Shown: positions 25,631 to 35,200 of the stretch, piece after piece | How positions within the stretch are numbered: position 1 is the stretch's first letter | Layout: each line of letters opens with the position of its first letter | From: JAUSIF01 sp040901465 | GTDB taxonomy: Bacteria > Pseudomonadota > Alphaproteobacteria > Rhizobiales > Xanthobacteraceae | Reading direction: 5' to 3' | Length of the DNA stretch: 64,000 nt | NCBI GenBank assembly: GCA_040901465.1 | Contig: JBBDYN010000002.1 | Coordinates: 1-64,000, forward strand | Program-made: the position numbers and the translations under genes | The notes under the pieces: model-generated | The model's database searches: none | Seen by the model: only the letters and a program-made list of their open reading frames with translations | Told to the model about the DNA's origin: nothing

Positions 25631-26503
25631 GTGCAACTCGTCGTCAACATCGTCGTGCTTGCCGCGATCTACGCATTGATCGCGTGTGGCTACGTGCTGA
25701 TCTACCGCGTCAGCAGGGTGTTGAACCTGGCGCACGGCGAACTGATGATGCTCGGGGCCTATCTCCTGCTCACCACGGCATCGCTGTTTCACGGCCATCC
25801 CCTGCTCGGTGTGGGCTCGGCAATCTTTCTCAGTCTGACGGTCGGCGCGCTCGTCTATGTATTTCTAATGCGCAAGATGACCGGCGAGGTGGTGCTTGCC
25901 GCCATTCTCACGACCATCGCACTTGGAATATTGCTGCGCGGGCTGATCGTGCTGATCTGGTCGGCGCAACAGCAATATCCGATCCGGCCGCTCGGATGGG
26001 AGAACGTGGCGATTGCGCTGCCGGGGGGAGCGCGCATTTCCACGTTTGCACTGCTCCTCGTGCTTGTGACGGTTCTGGTCTACGGCGCATTGTTCGTCTT
26101 TCTGCGGTTCGGCAATTGGGGCATCCGCATGCGCGCTGTCGGACAGAACCCGCTCCTTGCCGCCCAGCGTGGGATCAACCTGCACGCGGTCTATGCGCTG
26201 GCGTGGGCCCTTTCGACTCTTACAGGGTCGCTCGCCGGCATGTTGATCGCCCTCGATTCCGGGCTCGACGGAACCATGGTGCTGATTGGACTGAAGGCGT
26301 TTCCGGCCGCGCTCGTGGGCGGGCTCGACAGCCTGGTCGGCGCGCTGCTCGGCGCGCTGATCATCGCCGTGGCCGAGGTCTCGCTCATCCACTACGTCGA
26401 TCCGTTGCTCGCTGACGTGGTGCCGTTCCTGGTGCTGATCGCGATGCTGATCGCGCGTCCCTGGGGGCTGTTCGGGACGCGCGAGGAGCTCGATCGTGTC
26501 TAG
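25631..26503 (+). CDS. livH: Liv-type permease, LivH-like
   Basis: This 290-residue inner-membrane protein has about eight hydrophobic segments. The BPD_transp_2 start includes IYALIACGYVLIYRVSRVLN, then LAHGELMMLGAY. Near the C-terminus is KAFPAALVGGLDSLVGALLG, which matches the conserved GG-G-S--GA-LG element. The GTG start follows GGGGAGCCTAC. The next gene overlaps it by 8 bases. It forms the channel with the LivM-like protein downstream. Confidence 0.93.
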   Translation: MQLVVNIVVLAAIYALIACGYVLIYRVSRVLNLAHGELMMLGAYLLLTTASLFHGHPLLGVGSAIFLSLTVGALVYVFLMRKMTGEVVLAAILTTIALGILLRGLIVLIWSAQQQYPIRPLGWENVAIALPGGARISTFALLLVLVTVLVYGALFVFLRFGNWGIRMRAVGQNPLLAAQRGINLHAVYALAWALSTLTGSLAGMLIALDSGLDGTMVLIGLKAFPAALVGGLDSLVGALLGALIIAVAEVSLIHYVDPLLADVVPFLVLIAMLIARPWGLFGTREELDRV

Positions 26504-27578
26504 GCGCATGCCACGTGCGAGCGGCTATTTCCGAACCAGCTACGCCCAGGACCAGAGGCTTGTCGAAACGCGTCTCGAACGCGGGAGCCTGACCCTCTTC
26601 GTGTTGGCGCTCGTGGGCTTCCCGTTCGTCGCTTCGCCATTCCAGCTCGATCTGGCGTCCCAAGTGTTCCTCGCTTCGATCGGCGCGCTTTCGCTGATGC
26701 TGCTTACCGGCTTCGCCGGGCAAATCTCGCTTGGCCACGCGGGACTATTGGCCGCCGGCGCCTTCACCGTCGGCATCCTGGTGCGCGAGGTCAGTGCGCC
26801 GTTCTGGGTTACTCTACCGACCGCGGCGGTCGTTGGAGGACTGCTCGGGATTGTCTTTGGCCTGCCATCGCTGCGCCTGCGCGGGCTCTATCTCGCGGTG
26901 AGCACGCTCGCGCTGCATTTCGTCGTCATTTACCTCGGAAATGAATACGAGACGAAGCGCGGGTTCTCTACGGGGGTCATCATCGATCCGCCGACGATCG
27001 GCGGCTTCGTGATCAGCGATCCGCGAATCTGGTATTTCATCCTGCTGGCGGCCGCCACGCTGACGCTGCTGCTTTGCAACAATCTGCTTCGCAGCAAGAC
27101 CGGTCGCGCCTTCGCTGCAATCCGCGCCCGCGAAACAGTGGCTGAGGCGCTCGGAATAGGCATCGCCGGCTACAAGCTGCTGGCTTTCGTGATCAGCTCA
27201 TCGCTCACGTCGGTCGCGGGTGCGCTGTTCGCTTATTATCGCGGCTTTGTATCGGTAGAGGCTTTCGACCTCTACGTGATGATCCAGTATGTTGCCATGG
27301 TCATCGTCGGTGGCATCGGCTCGCTGCTTGGCGCATTGCTGGGCGCGGCTTTCGTCACGCTGTTTCCCTACGGCATCGAAGCGGCGCTGAAGACGCTGCC
27401 CGAAGCGGACCGGTTCGCGAGCATACTCTTTGCGGTGAATTTCGCGACGTTCGGACTGGTGATGATCCTGTTTTTGGTGTTCGAGCCGCTGGGTCTCGTC
27501 GGCATCTGGCGCCGGACTCAGAACTGGTTTCTGCTATGGCCGTTCAGGCACCGCCCGCTTGCGGGGTCGGGAGGATGA
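26496..27578 (+). CDS. livM: Liv-type permease, LivM-like
   Basis: This 360-residue membrane protein contains LLTGFAGQISLGHAGLLAAG, the LivM hallmark. It also has LPSLRLRGLYLAVSTLALHF and VAMVIVGGIGSLLGALLGAA near the C-terminus. The N-terminal 30 residues are polar and cytoplasmic. The GTG start overlaps the livH-like stop, and the gene in turn overlaps the next ATPase gene by ATGA. It is the second channel subunit of the operon. Confidence 0.93.
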   Translation: MSRRMPRASGYFRTSYAQDQRLVETRLERGSLTLFVLALVGFPFVASPFQLDLASQVFLASIGALSLMLLTGFAGQISLGHAGLLAAGAFTVGILVREVSAPFWVTLPTAAVVGGLLGIVFGLPSLRLRGLYLAVSTLALHFVVIYLGNEYETKRGFSTGVIIDPPTIGGFVISDPRIWYFILLAAATLTLLLCNNLLRSKTGRAFAAIRARETVAEALGIGIAGYKLLAFVISSSLTSVAGALFAYYRGFVSVEAFDLYVMIQYVAMVIVGGIGSLLGALLGAAFVTLFPYGIEAALKTLPEADRFASILFAVNFATFGLVMILFLVFEPLGLVGIWRRTQNWFLLWPFRHRPLAGSGG

Positions 27579-28384
27579 ACGACGCGCCGCTGTTGTCCGT
27601 CGAGAAGCTGGAGGTGGTCTACCAGCACGCGATCACCGCAGTGCAGGGAATTTCGTTTACGGTGCAACCCGATCAGATCGTCGCGGTGCTCGGCACCAAC
27701 GGCGCGGGCAAGACCACCACCCTGCGGGCGATTTCCGGCTTTCTCGGCATCGACGATGCGCGCGTGACCGAGGGCGCCATCGCCTTCAAGGGCAGACGGA
27801 TCGAGAACCACCCGCCGAACGAGATCGCCCATCTCGGCGTCGCGCTCGTGCCGGAACGCGACAAGGTGTTCCCGAACCTGACGGTGGTGGAGAATCTGGC
27901 CGCGCCGGTCGCACGCGGGTTGAGCCGCGCGGAGCGCCGCCGTCGCGAGGACGCCGCCTTTCAATTCTTCCCGCGCCTTGCGGATTTGCGGGGCCGCATT
28001 GGTGGCCTGTTGTCCGGCGGCGAGCGACAGATGCTGGCGATCGCGAGCGCGCTGGTGGGGACCCCGCAACTCCTGCTCGTTGACGAGCTTTCGCTTGGTC
28101 TCGCACCGGTCGTGGTCGAGGACATCATGCAGCGGCTGATACAGATCCGCCGCGAGCTCGGGCTCGCCGTGGTGATCGTCGAGCAGAACGCGGCCGTCGC
28201 GCTGCAGATCGCGGATCACGGCTACGTGCTGGAGAACGGCCGGCTGGTGCTCGACGGCGATCCGAAGCGGCTCTTGGAGCACGAGGACATCCGCGAATTC
28301 TATCTCGGTCAGGCCGGCGGCGGCGACCGTCGGAGCTATCGGACGGTCAAGCAGTATCGGCGCAGACGGAGGTGGTATGGCTGA
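27575..28384 (+). CDS. livF: Liv-type ATPase, LivF-like, with basic C-terminal tail
   Basis: This 269-residue ATPase has Walker A GTNGAGKTT, signature LSGGERQM, Walker B LLLVDELSLGLAP (DEL in place of DEP) and EQN after the switch region. The last 20 residues are strongly basic and aromatic (SYRTVKQYRRRRRWYG) and extend beyond the usual 235-240 residues of LivF. ATG 27575 overlaps the stop of livM and follows GGGAGG. It pairs with the LivG-like ATPase downstream to energise uptake. Confidence 0.92.
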   Translation: MNDAPLLSVEKLEVVYQHAITAVQGISFTVQPDQIVAVLGTNGAGKTTTLRAISGFLGIDDARVTEGAIAFKGRRIENHPPNEIAHLGVALVPERDKVFPNLTVVENLAAPVARGLSRAERRRREDAAFQFFPRLADLRGRIGGLLSGGERQMLAIASALVGTPQLLLVDELSLGLAPVVVEDIMQRLIQIRRELGLAVVIVEQNAAVALQIADHGYVLENGRLVLDGDPKRLLEHEDIREFYLGQAGGGDRRSYRTVKQYRRRRRWYG

Positions 28385-29174
28385 GCTCGAGATCCGACAC
28401 CTGTCGCTGCGCTTTGGCGGGCTGACCGTGCTCGAGGACGTCTCCTTTGCCGTGGAGGCGGGCGAGCTATTCGCGTTGATCGGACCCAATGGGGCGGGCA
28501 AGACCAGTCTCCTGAATTGCATCAGCGGAATCTATCGTGGCGAAGGAACGATCCGATTCCGCGGCGAGAACATCGCTGGGCGTACGCCGCATGAGATCGC
28601 GCGGCTCGGCGCCGCACGCACGTTCCAGCACGTCGAGCTGTTCCGGCACCTGACGGTGCTTGATAACTTGCTGACCGGTCGCCATGCGCGCGTCCGGACC
28701 GGCCCGCTGTCGGAGATGCTGTTCCTACCGAGCGTCCGGCGCGAAGAAGTGCGGCAGCGGGAGGCGGTCGAGCGGATCATCGAGTTCGTCGAGCTTGAGC
28801 GTTATCGGCACGCGGTCGTCGACGGGTTGCCGTTCGGCATCCAGAAGCTGGTCGGGTTCGCGCGCGCGCTGGCGCTCGAGCCAAGAATCCTGCTCCTGGA
28901 TGAGCCGTCGGCCGGATTGAATCGCGACGAGCGCGAAGATCTTGCCCGCTTCATTCTGCGCATTAAGCACGACCTGAACATCGCCATGATCTGGATCGAG
29001 CACGATATGCAGATGGTTGCCGATCTCGCCGACCGGATTCACGTGCTCGACTACGGGCGCACGCTCGCAGAGGGTGCCCCCGCCGACGTTCTGCGCGATT
29101 CGCGCGTCGTCGCCGCCTATCTTGGACGGAGCGCGAAGGGCGCGGTGGATCACCGCCGTGGTTCTGTGGATTGA
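28377..29174 (+). CDS. livG: Liv-type ATPase, LivG-like
   Basis: This 265-residue ATPase has Walker A GPNGAGKTS, Q-loop ARTFQHVELF, a variant signature LPFGIQKLVGFAR in place of LSGG, Walker B ILLLDEPSAGLN, and IEHDM. The LPxGxQK signature occurs in a recognised subset of LivG proteins and is compatible with activity. It overlaps the LivF-like gene by 8 bases and ends the transport operon. The order H-M-F-G differs from the G-F order of the third Liv operon in this window. Confidence 0.92.
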   Translation: MAELEIRHLSLRFGGLTVLEDVSFAVEAGELFALIGPNGAGKTSLLNCISGIYRGEGTIRFRGENIAGRTPHEIARLGAARTFQHVELFRHLTVLDNLLTGRHARVRTGPLSEMLFLPSVRREEVRQREAVERIIEFVELERYRHAVVDGLPFGIQKLVGFARALALEPRILLLDEPSAGLNRDEREDLARFILRIKHDLNIAMIWIEHDMQMVADLADRIHVLDYGRTLAEGAPADVLRDSRVVAAYLGRSAKGAVDHRRGSVD

Positions 29175-29276
29175 GACTCGAGTAACGGCCGCCCTTATCG
29201 CATATGCGGCCAACCAGGTTCCGGCGGGGGCAATCTGGACGCGTTGACGATCGATAGTTCGACAGCAGGAGTCAAT

Positions 29277-29777
29277 ATGAGCGAACCACGCGCTGCGCCT
29301 TCTTTTGGAACTGTCTATCAGTTCGGCTATGTCACCAACGACCTCGATAGAGCTCTGGAAGTATTCCGGACGCGTCACGGCGTGCCCGCATTCAAGGATT
29401 TTGGCGATACGACGCTGAAGCGGGATGAGGGCGGTGAAACCAGGATCAGATTCGCATTGTGCTTCGTGGGATCGACTCAGCTGGAAATAATCGAGCCTCG
29501 CGGCGGTAAAGATTCACTCTATTCCGACGTTTTGCCAAGTTCGGGTTTTGGACTGGTCTGGCATCACATCGCCTTCAAGGTTCCTTCGTTGGACGTGCTG
29601 GAGAAGATGAAGTCCAATGTCATCGCGGCCGGACATTCGATCGCCCTGAGCGGAGGTGATCCCAGTATCGCGAAATTCTTTTATGTCGACTCGCGTCACT
29701 CGCTCGGCCACTACATTGAACACTTGTATCTCAGTCCGGAACGCGAAGCGTTCCATGCGAGCCTGCCGCGCCATTAA
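29277..29777 (+). CDS. VOC-superfamily (glyoxalase-like) protein
   Basis: This 166-residue protein has the vicinal-oxygen-chelate repeat pattern: VYQFGYVTNDLDRALEVFRT at the N-terminus, LEIIEPRGGKDSLYSDVL, HHIAFKVPSLDVLEKMKSN and HYIEHLYLS near the end. The H and E residues are likely metal ligands. Family members are glyoxalases, extradiol dioxygenases, epimerases or resistance proteins. ATG 29277 follows AGCAGGAGT. It comes about 100 bases after the Liv operon on the same strand, so it may process the imported compound. The reaction is unknown. Confidence 0.85.
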   Translation: MSEPRAAPSFGTVYQFGYVTNDLDRALEVFRTRHGVPAFKDFGDTTLKRDEGGETRIRFALCFVGSTQLEIIEPRGGKDSLYSDVLPSSGFGLVWHHIAFKVPSLDVLEKMKSNVIAAGHSIALSGGDPSIAKFFYVDSRHSLGHYIEHLYLSPEREAFHASLPRH

Positions 29778-30064
29778 GATTGTCGCGCCGACGCGGATTT
29801 GCTTCCGCGAAATACTTTCTCGTCTCGGCCGGCGCGGATGGCCTAGGAGTCGCGACGTGAGCCAGTACCACAGAAAATGTTGGATCTCAGTTCGTCTCAC
29901 TCCGCTCTACACACGGTCCCGCCAGACTACCCTCGCGTACGATGGAGAAAGTTGGAGCCCAGTTCCTCTCCCTCCGCCAGTAAACCTTTACTTGCCCCGT
30001 TTGCCCCAATGGATTCAACGCGAAAGCATGGCGGCACTTGGCGATTTCACGTTGAGTTGCCGGG
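29778..30064. other. Intergenic stretch, nothing recognised
   Basis: About 290 bases lie between the VOC gene and the hydrogenase-like fragment. No frame with recognisable homology, RNA or repeat was seen. It may be debris of the rearrangement that left the fragment at 30065-30334. Confidence 0.5.
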
Positions 30065-30182
30065 TCACTTTTCCTGTCGCTCGAGCAACGCAAGCATGCC
30101 TTTGAGCAGGTCGACCGGGCGCGGAGGGCATCCGCGGATGTGCAAATCAACGGGCACGACGCTTTTCACGCCGCCCATGACG

Positions 30183-30290
30183 GCATAGCTGCCGGCAAAA
30201 ATTCCGCCGTCGACCGCGCAATCGCCGACCGCAACCACCCATTTCGGATCGGGTGTCGCGTTGTAGGTGCGTTCCAAGGCCTCGCGCATG
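30183..30290. repeat. Dispersed duplicate, copy 2 (partner 1-108)
   Basis: Same orientation and sequence as 1-108 with three differences. The right-hand end coincides with the loop of a perfect hairpin at 30274-30299, so the breakpoint is at an inverted repeat. Confidence 0.9.
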
Positions 30291-30299
30291 AGGCCTTGG
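30274..30299. repeat. 9-bp inverted repeat at the duplication breakpoint
   Basis: CCAAGGCCT and AGGCCTTGG flank the loop cgcgcatg. Copy 1 of the duplicate reads CCAACGCTT where the left arm lies. The two changes are exactly those needed to make the arms match, as expected from fold-back template switching. Confidence 0.75.
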
Positions 30300-30372
30300 G
30301 TACCGAGGACTGCGGCCAGGCGCCGCGTGTCCAATGATTCTTTGGGCTCCTCTAAGTCAAGAATACTGGTCT

Positions 30373-32268
30373 TCAGGCAGACTTCGCGGGGCGCGGTGCG
30401 TGGCCTGCTATTGGCCCGCCGATATCGCGCGCTTGCGACAATATGGCCCGCAATTTCTGCCGGTCGATCGGCTTTTGCAGGACCGGCACATGGGCAAAGC
30501 GGCGATCGATGCTGTCGGCGCTGTAGCCGGTAACGAACACGAATGGGATTTCCCGGTCGGTGAGAACATCGGCCAACGCGTAAATTGTTTCACCACCGAG
30601 GTTGACGTCGAGAATGCCGGCCTGAACGTCGTTGTATTTTGCGGCGGCCATTGCGTCACCGAGGCGGCTATATGGACCGTCGATCATGTGTCCGAACTCA
30701 GAAAGCATGTCGGCCAGCATCATCGCGACCAGCGGTTCGTCCTCGACGAGCAGAACAAGTTTGCCATCCGCGATGTTAGAGACAGCCGGCGAGGCGTCGC
30801 TTTCGACCGTCCGACGATCATCAGACTCTCGTCTGCGCGGCTCCGACTTTTGGTCGTGGGGAATCGAAAGCGTGCAACGCAGCCCGCTGCGATTCCAGTC
30901 GAATACCACGCGCCCGCCCAATTGATTTTCGATCCCCGCGGTCACGACACGGGTGCCGTATCCTCGGGACCGCGGGCATTCGACGGAAGGGCCGTCAGTC
31001 TCGACCCAGCTCATCTCAAGATTCTTCGCGCGCAACTCCCAGTTAAGCTTGAGGCGGCCTGAGACCGCGGAGAGCGCACCGTACTTCGCGGCGTTCGTCA
31101 CCAATTCATGCAGCGCGAGGGCGAGGGTTTGGGCCGTCGCGGGCTGCAGCATGACGGCGGGCCCGTTCGCGGAAATCTTCTCGAAATCGTCGGCTCGATA
31201 GGGTGCGAATTCCTCGTCAACGAGCCTGCCGAGGTCGGCGCCTTCCCAGCGAGATCTTGACAGGAGCTTATGCGCGTTTGAGAGCGCTCTGATGCGGCCA
31301 TCCACGGCGGCGATGTAATCTTCGATATTCGCGGCGCGGGTGAGCCGCATGACCGATTGCACGACCGCAACGACGTTTCGCGCCCGGTGATCGACCTCTT
31401 CGGCCAACAGCATCTGCCGTTCCTCGGCCACCTTTCGGTCGGTAATGTCGACAGTTACCCCACTCAGACGAACCAGGTGACCGGAGCGATCAAAGCTTGC
31501 CGCGGCGGCACCGACGCACCAACGCAAGTCGCCGTTCGGGCGGCGCACGCGAAATTCCATCTGAAACGTCTTCGCGTTCGACGTCATTTGCCGGTACGCT
31601 TGCAGCAACTGCTCCAAGTCGTCCGGGTAGATCAGCTGGCGTACATTTTCCGGTGTAGGGACGAACGTCCTCTGTTCAACTCCAAAAATCGTATGTTGGC
31701 CTTGGTCCCAGGTACCCTTTCCCTGGACTGCATCCCAATCCCAAGAGCCCATCTGGCTGGCCGCCAGCGCCAGGCTGCGCAGCCGTTCGCTCTGGCGCAA
31801 CTGCATCGTTGATGACCCGAGTTCCGCGGTCCGTTCGGCAACCCGCGCTTCCAGTTCAAGGTTCAATTGTTCGAGCTGGCGGGTCTTCCGGTAGAGCTCG
31901 ACGAACACTCTGACCTTGGCCCGCAAGACTTCCGGAATGACCGGAACCGGAACGTAATCGACGGCGCCCATTTCGTATCCGCGCAGGCGGTCGACATCGG
32001 TCAGGAGGATGGCGGAGATGAATATGATCGCCGTTTTCTGAAAGCGCGGATGATCGCGGATCATTGCTGCCAATTGAAAGCCGTCCGTATCCGGCATGTA
32101 GACGTCGATCAGGACGACCGCGATTTCTTTTTTCAGGAGATGTTCGAGTGCTTCTCTCGCACCGTTGGCGGTCACAAGATTCTCACCGAGGTCGCGCAGG
32201 ATCGCCTCATAGGTGAGCAGCTTCGCGGGCTGATCGTCCACGAGCAGGATGTTCACCTTCTCATTCAT
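30373..32268 (-). CDS. REC-PAS-HWE histidine kinase-REC hybrid signalling protein
   Basis: This 631-residue soluble protein starts with a receiver domain (residues 1-125, phospho-acceptor D in VLIDVYMPDTDGF). A coiled coil follows to about 165, then a PAS/PAC domain (about 170-290: GVEQRTFVPTPENVRQLIYP). The HWE-family dimerisation region has its phospho-accepting His in EEVDHRARNVVAVVQS, and its ATPase domain contains LALALHELVTNAAKYGAL. It ends in a second receiver (about 505-620, D in GILDVNLGG). HWE kinases are typical of Alphaproteobacteria. It lies 13 bases downstream of the poly-HAMP kinase stop, so both are co-transcribed. The N-terminal receiver may accept phosphate from that kinase. 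Output is unknown, as no DNA-binding domain is present. Confidence 0.93.
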   Translation of the reverse strand: MNEKVNILLVDDQPAKLLTYEAILRDLGENLVTANGAREALEHLLKKEIAVVLIDVYMPDTDGFQLAAMIRDHPRFQKTAIIFISAILLTDVDRLRGYEMGAVDYVPVPVIPEVLRAKVRVFVELYRKTRQLEQLNLELEARVAERTAELGSSTMQLRQSERLRSLALAASQMGSWDWDAVQGKGTWDQGQHTIFGVEQRTFVPTPENVRQLIYPDDLEQLLQAYRQMTSNAKTFQMEFRVRRPNGDLRWCVGAAAASFDRSGHLVRLSGVTVDITDRKVAEERQMLLAEEVDHRARNVVAVVQSVMRLTRAANIEDYIAAVDGRIRALSNAHKLLSRSRWEGADLGRLVDEEFAPYRADDFEKISANGPAVMLQPATAQTLALALHELVTNAAKYGALSAVSGRLKLNWELRAKNLEMSWVETDGPSVECPRSRGYGTRVVTAGIENQLGGRVVFDWNRSGLRCTLSIPHDQKSEPRRRESDDRRTVESDASPAVSNIADGKLVLLVEDEPLVAMMLADMLSEFGHMIDGPYSRLGDAMAAAKYNDVQAGILDVNLGGETIYALADVLTDREIPFVFVTGYSADSIDRRFAHVPVLQKPIDRQKLRAILSQARDIGGPIAGHAPRPAKSA

Positions 32269-32281
32269 GACTTCCTCGCCG

Positions 32282-35200
32282 CTAGCGGTGCAGCCAATTC
32301 CGCAATGCGGACAGCAACTGCTCGGTATTCACGGGTTTGGCGAGATAGTCGGACGCCCCGGCCTCAAGGCATTTTTCGCGGTCGCCTTTCATCGCCTTCG
32401 CCGTCAGCGCGATGATGGGCAACCGCCGCTGCGCCGGGTTCGTTCGGATCGCCTCCATGGCCTGATAGCCGTCCATGCCCGGCATCATTATGTCCATCAG
32501 CACGATCGCGAGCTGCGGCGTCGATTCGATCAGCTGAATCGCTTCGTTGCCGGTCGTCGCGGTCAGCACATGCATGCCGCGCCGCTCCAGCACGCTGCTC
32601 AGTGCAAAGACATTTCGCGCGTCATCATCGACGAGAAGAGCGGTTCGGCCGATCAGATGTTCGTCGGAATCGCGCAGCCGCTCGAGCATGCGCTGCTTTT
32701 CCGTCGGCAGATTCGACACGACGCGATGTAGGAACAGCGCCGTTTCGTCGAGCAGCCGTTCCGGCGACTCGACCCCTTTCACAACGACGCTGCGCGCCAT
32801 TGAATGCAGCCGCGCATCTTCCTCAGCCGACAACTCGCGTCCCGTGAAGACCACAACCGGCACGTCCGCGAGCTCCGGATCGGCGCCGATCTCCTTCAGG
32901 ACATCGAAACCGGAAATATCGGGCAGACGAAGATCGAGCACCACGCAATCATAGGGCTCGTTTCTCAGCTCCTCCATGCACTCGGCACCCGTGCTGGCTG
33001 TCGTGATCTCGATATCGTCGTGACCGAGCAGTTCCCTGATGCTCATTTGCTCGACCATGTTGTCTTCCACCACGAGAAGCCGCTTTCTAGGCCGCTTCGC
33101 ATAGTTCTTGATTCGCGCGAGGGCGCCCTCGAGGTCCTCGGTGTTTGTAGGCTTGGTCAGGAAAGAGAACGCCCCGCGCGCCAAGCCGTGTTGTCGGTCT
33201 TCGTCGGACGTAATGACCTGCACGGGAATGTGGCGGGTGGACGGATTCTGCTTCAGGTGGCTGAGAACGTTCCACCCAAGTGTGTCCGGAAGAAAGACGT
33301 CGAGCGAAACCGCACTCGGCTGATACTGATTCGCGAGCTCGAGCGCATCGCTGCCGCGCGCGGCGATCAGCACCTTAAAGCCTTGGTCGCGCGCGAGATC
33401 AGCCAGGATCCTCGCGTAGTGCGGATCGTCTTCGACGATCAGGAGCGATGGGTCGTCCGGCAGGATGATGAGCCGGTCGTCCGGTATCTGTTCGATCGGG
33501 CGCTCGGCCGCACGCTCGGCTTGAAGGAGTTCGGCCGCACGCGGCGTGCCGGACGACAGTGTCCGCAGCGTGGTGGACGGCCCGACGAACTTGATCGGCA
33601 GATAAAGCGTGAACGTGCTCCCCACACCCGGAGCGCTGCGTAGCGTGAGTTCGCCGCCGAGCAGGTTTGCCAACTCGCGGCAAATCGCCAATCCAAGGCC
33701 GGTTCCGCCGAACTTTCGACTGGTACTCGCATCCGCCTGCTGGAATGCTTCGAAGATGATCTTCTGCTTTTCGACCGGAATTCCGATGCCGGTGTCGGTG
33801 ACCTCGAAGGCGACCACCACCGGAGCCTGATTCAAGATTGCATGCTGCGCGCTCCAGCCGCCGACCGCGGCGGAGACGCTGAGATGCACTTTGCCTTCCT
33901 CCGTGAACTTGAAGGCGTTCGACATCAGGTTCTTGAGCACCTGCTGCAGTCGCTTCGAATCCGTGAAGATGTTTCGGCCTAGCCCCTGATCGACACGGAC
34001 GTCGAACGCGAGTTGTCGGCGCTCCGCCTCGTGCCGGAACTGACGCGATACCGCGTCGATCAGGCTCGCAAGCTGAACGTCCTCCGCGTCCACCGTGACG
34101 GTGCCGGACTCGATCTTGGAAAGGTCGAGAATATCGGTGATCAGGTGCAGGAGATCGGTGCCCGCTCCGTGGATTGTCCGCGCAAACTCGACCTGCTTGG
34201 AAATGAGGTTGCCGTCGGCGTTGTCGGTGAGTTGCTGGCTCAGGATCAGGATGCTGTTCAGTGGCGTCCGCAACTCGTGAGACATATTGGCGAGGAATTC
34301 GGATTTGTATTTGGAAGTCAGCGCGAGCTCGCTCGCCTTTTCCTCTAGCGCCCGGCGCGCTTGCTCGATTTCATCGTTCTTGCGCTCCACCTCCACATTT
34401 CGCTCGGCGAGCTGTTGCGCCTTTTGCTCGACCTGGTCGTTGGTCTGCTGCAGTTCTCGTTGCTGCGCCTGCAATTCGCCGGCGAGTTGTTGCGACTGCG
34501 TGAGCAGCCCTTCCGTCTGCATGGTCGCCTCGATGCTGTTCAGCACCGTGCCGAAGCTGTCGGTCAGCTGCTCGAGAAACGCGATCTGTAGCGCGTTGAA
34601 CGTGCCGAGCGAGGCGAGTTCGATCACCGCTTTGAGCTGGTTCTCGAACAGCACCGGCAGCACCACGACATTTTGCGGCACCGCCTTGAACGAGACCGAG
34701 CCGATCGGGACTGCCTCCTGACGCAATTCCGTGATCAGCATTCGCCGCTTGTCCGACGCGCATTGTCCGATCAGGCCCTCGCCCATCTGCAGCGTTTGCG
34801 GATGTCCATTGGTGCCGTCGTCGGCATAGGCGGACACGAGCCGCAGCAGCGGCTTTTCCTGGTTGTCGACGCGGTAGATCACGCCGAGCTGTGCGTTCAC
34901 GAGCGGCGTCAACTCGGTGAGCAACAGCCGGCCGACCGTGGCAAGGTCGCGCTGGCCTTGCAGCATGGTCGTGAACTTGGCGACGTTCGTCTTCAGCCAG
35001 TCCTGCTCCATATTGCGCTCGGTCGTGAGCCGCAGGTTGCCGATCATCGTATTGATGTTGTCTTTGAGCTCGGCCACTTCGCCGCGCGCCTCGACCTGAA
35101 TCGAGCGCGTCAGGTCGCCCTTGGTCACGGCCGTAGCCACTTCGGCGATGGCGCGCACCTGGGTCGTCAGGTTTGCGGCGAGCAGATTGACGTTGGCGGT

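Larger units (their letters stand above)
30065..30334 (-). pseudogene. NuoB/HyfI-type small subunit, N-terminally truncated
   Basis: The 89-codon frame encodes ALERTYNATPDPKWVVAVGD, then CAVDGGIFAGSYAVMGGVKS, DLHIRGCPPRPVDLLKGMLA and LLERQEK. This is the C-terminal half of the 20-kDa Fe-S subunit of complex I or group 4 hydrogenases, with two of the four 4Fe-4S cysteines (GDC and RGCPPRP). The N-terminal half with the paired cysteines is replaced by an unrelated 15-codon start (MDTRRLAAVLGTQGL), and no partner subunits are present. A functional protein is unlikely. The central 108 bases are duplicated at 1-108. Confidence 0.75.

Noticed and set aside
29887..30150. 87-codon minus-strand frame next to the hydrogenase-like fragment
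   Set aside because: No homology recognised and it overlaps the fragment in another frame.
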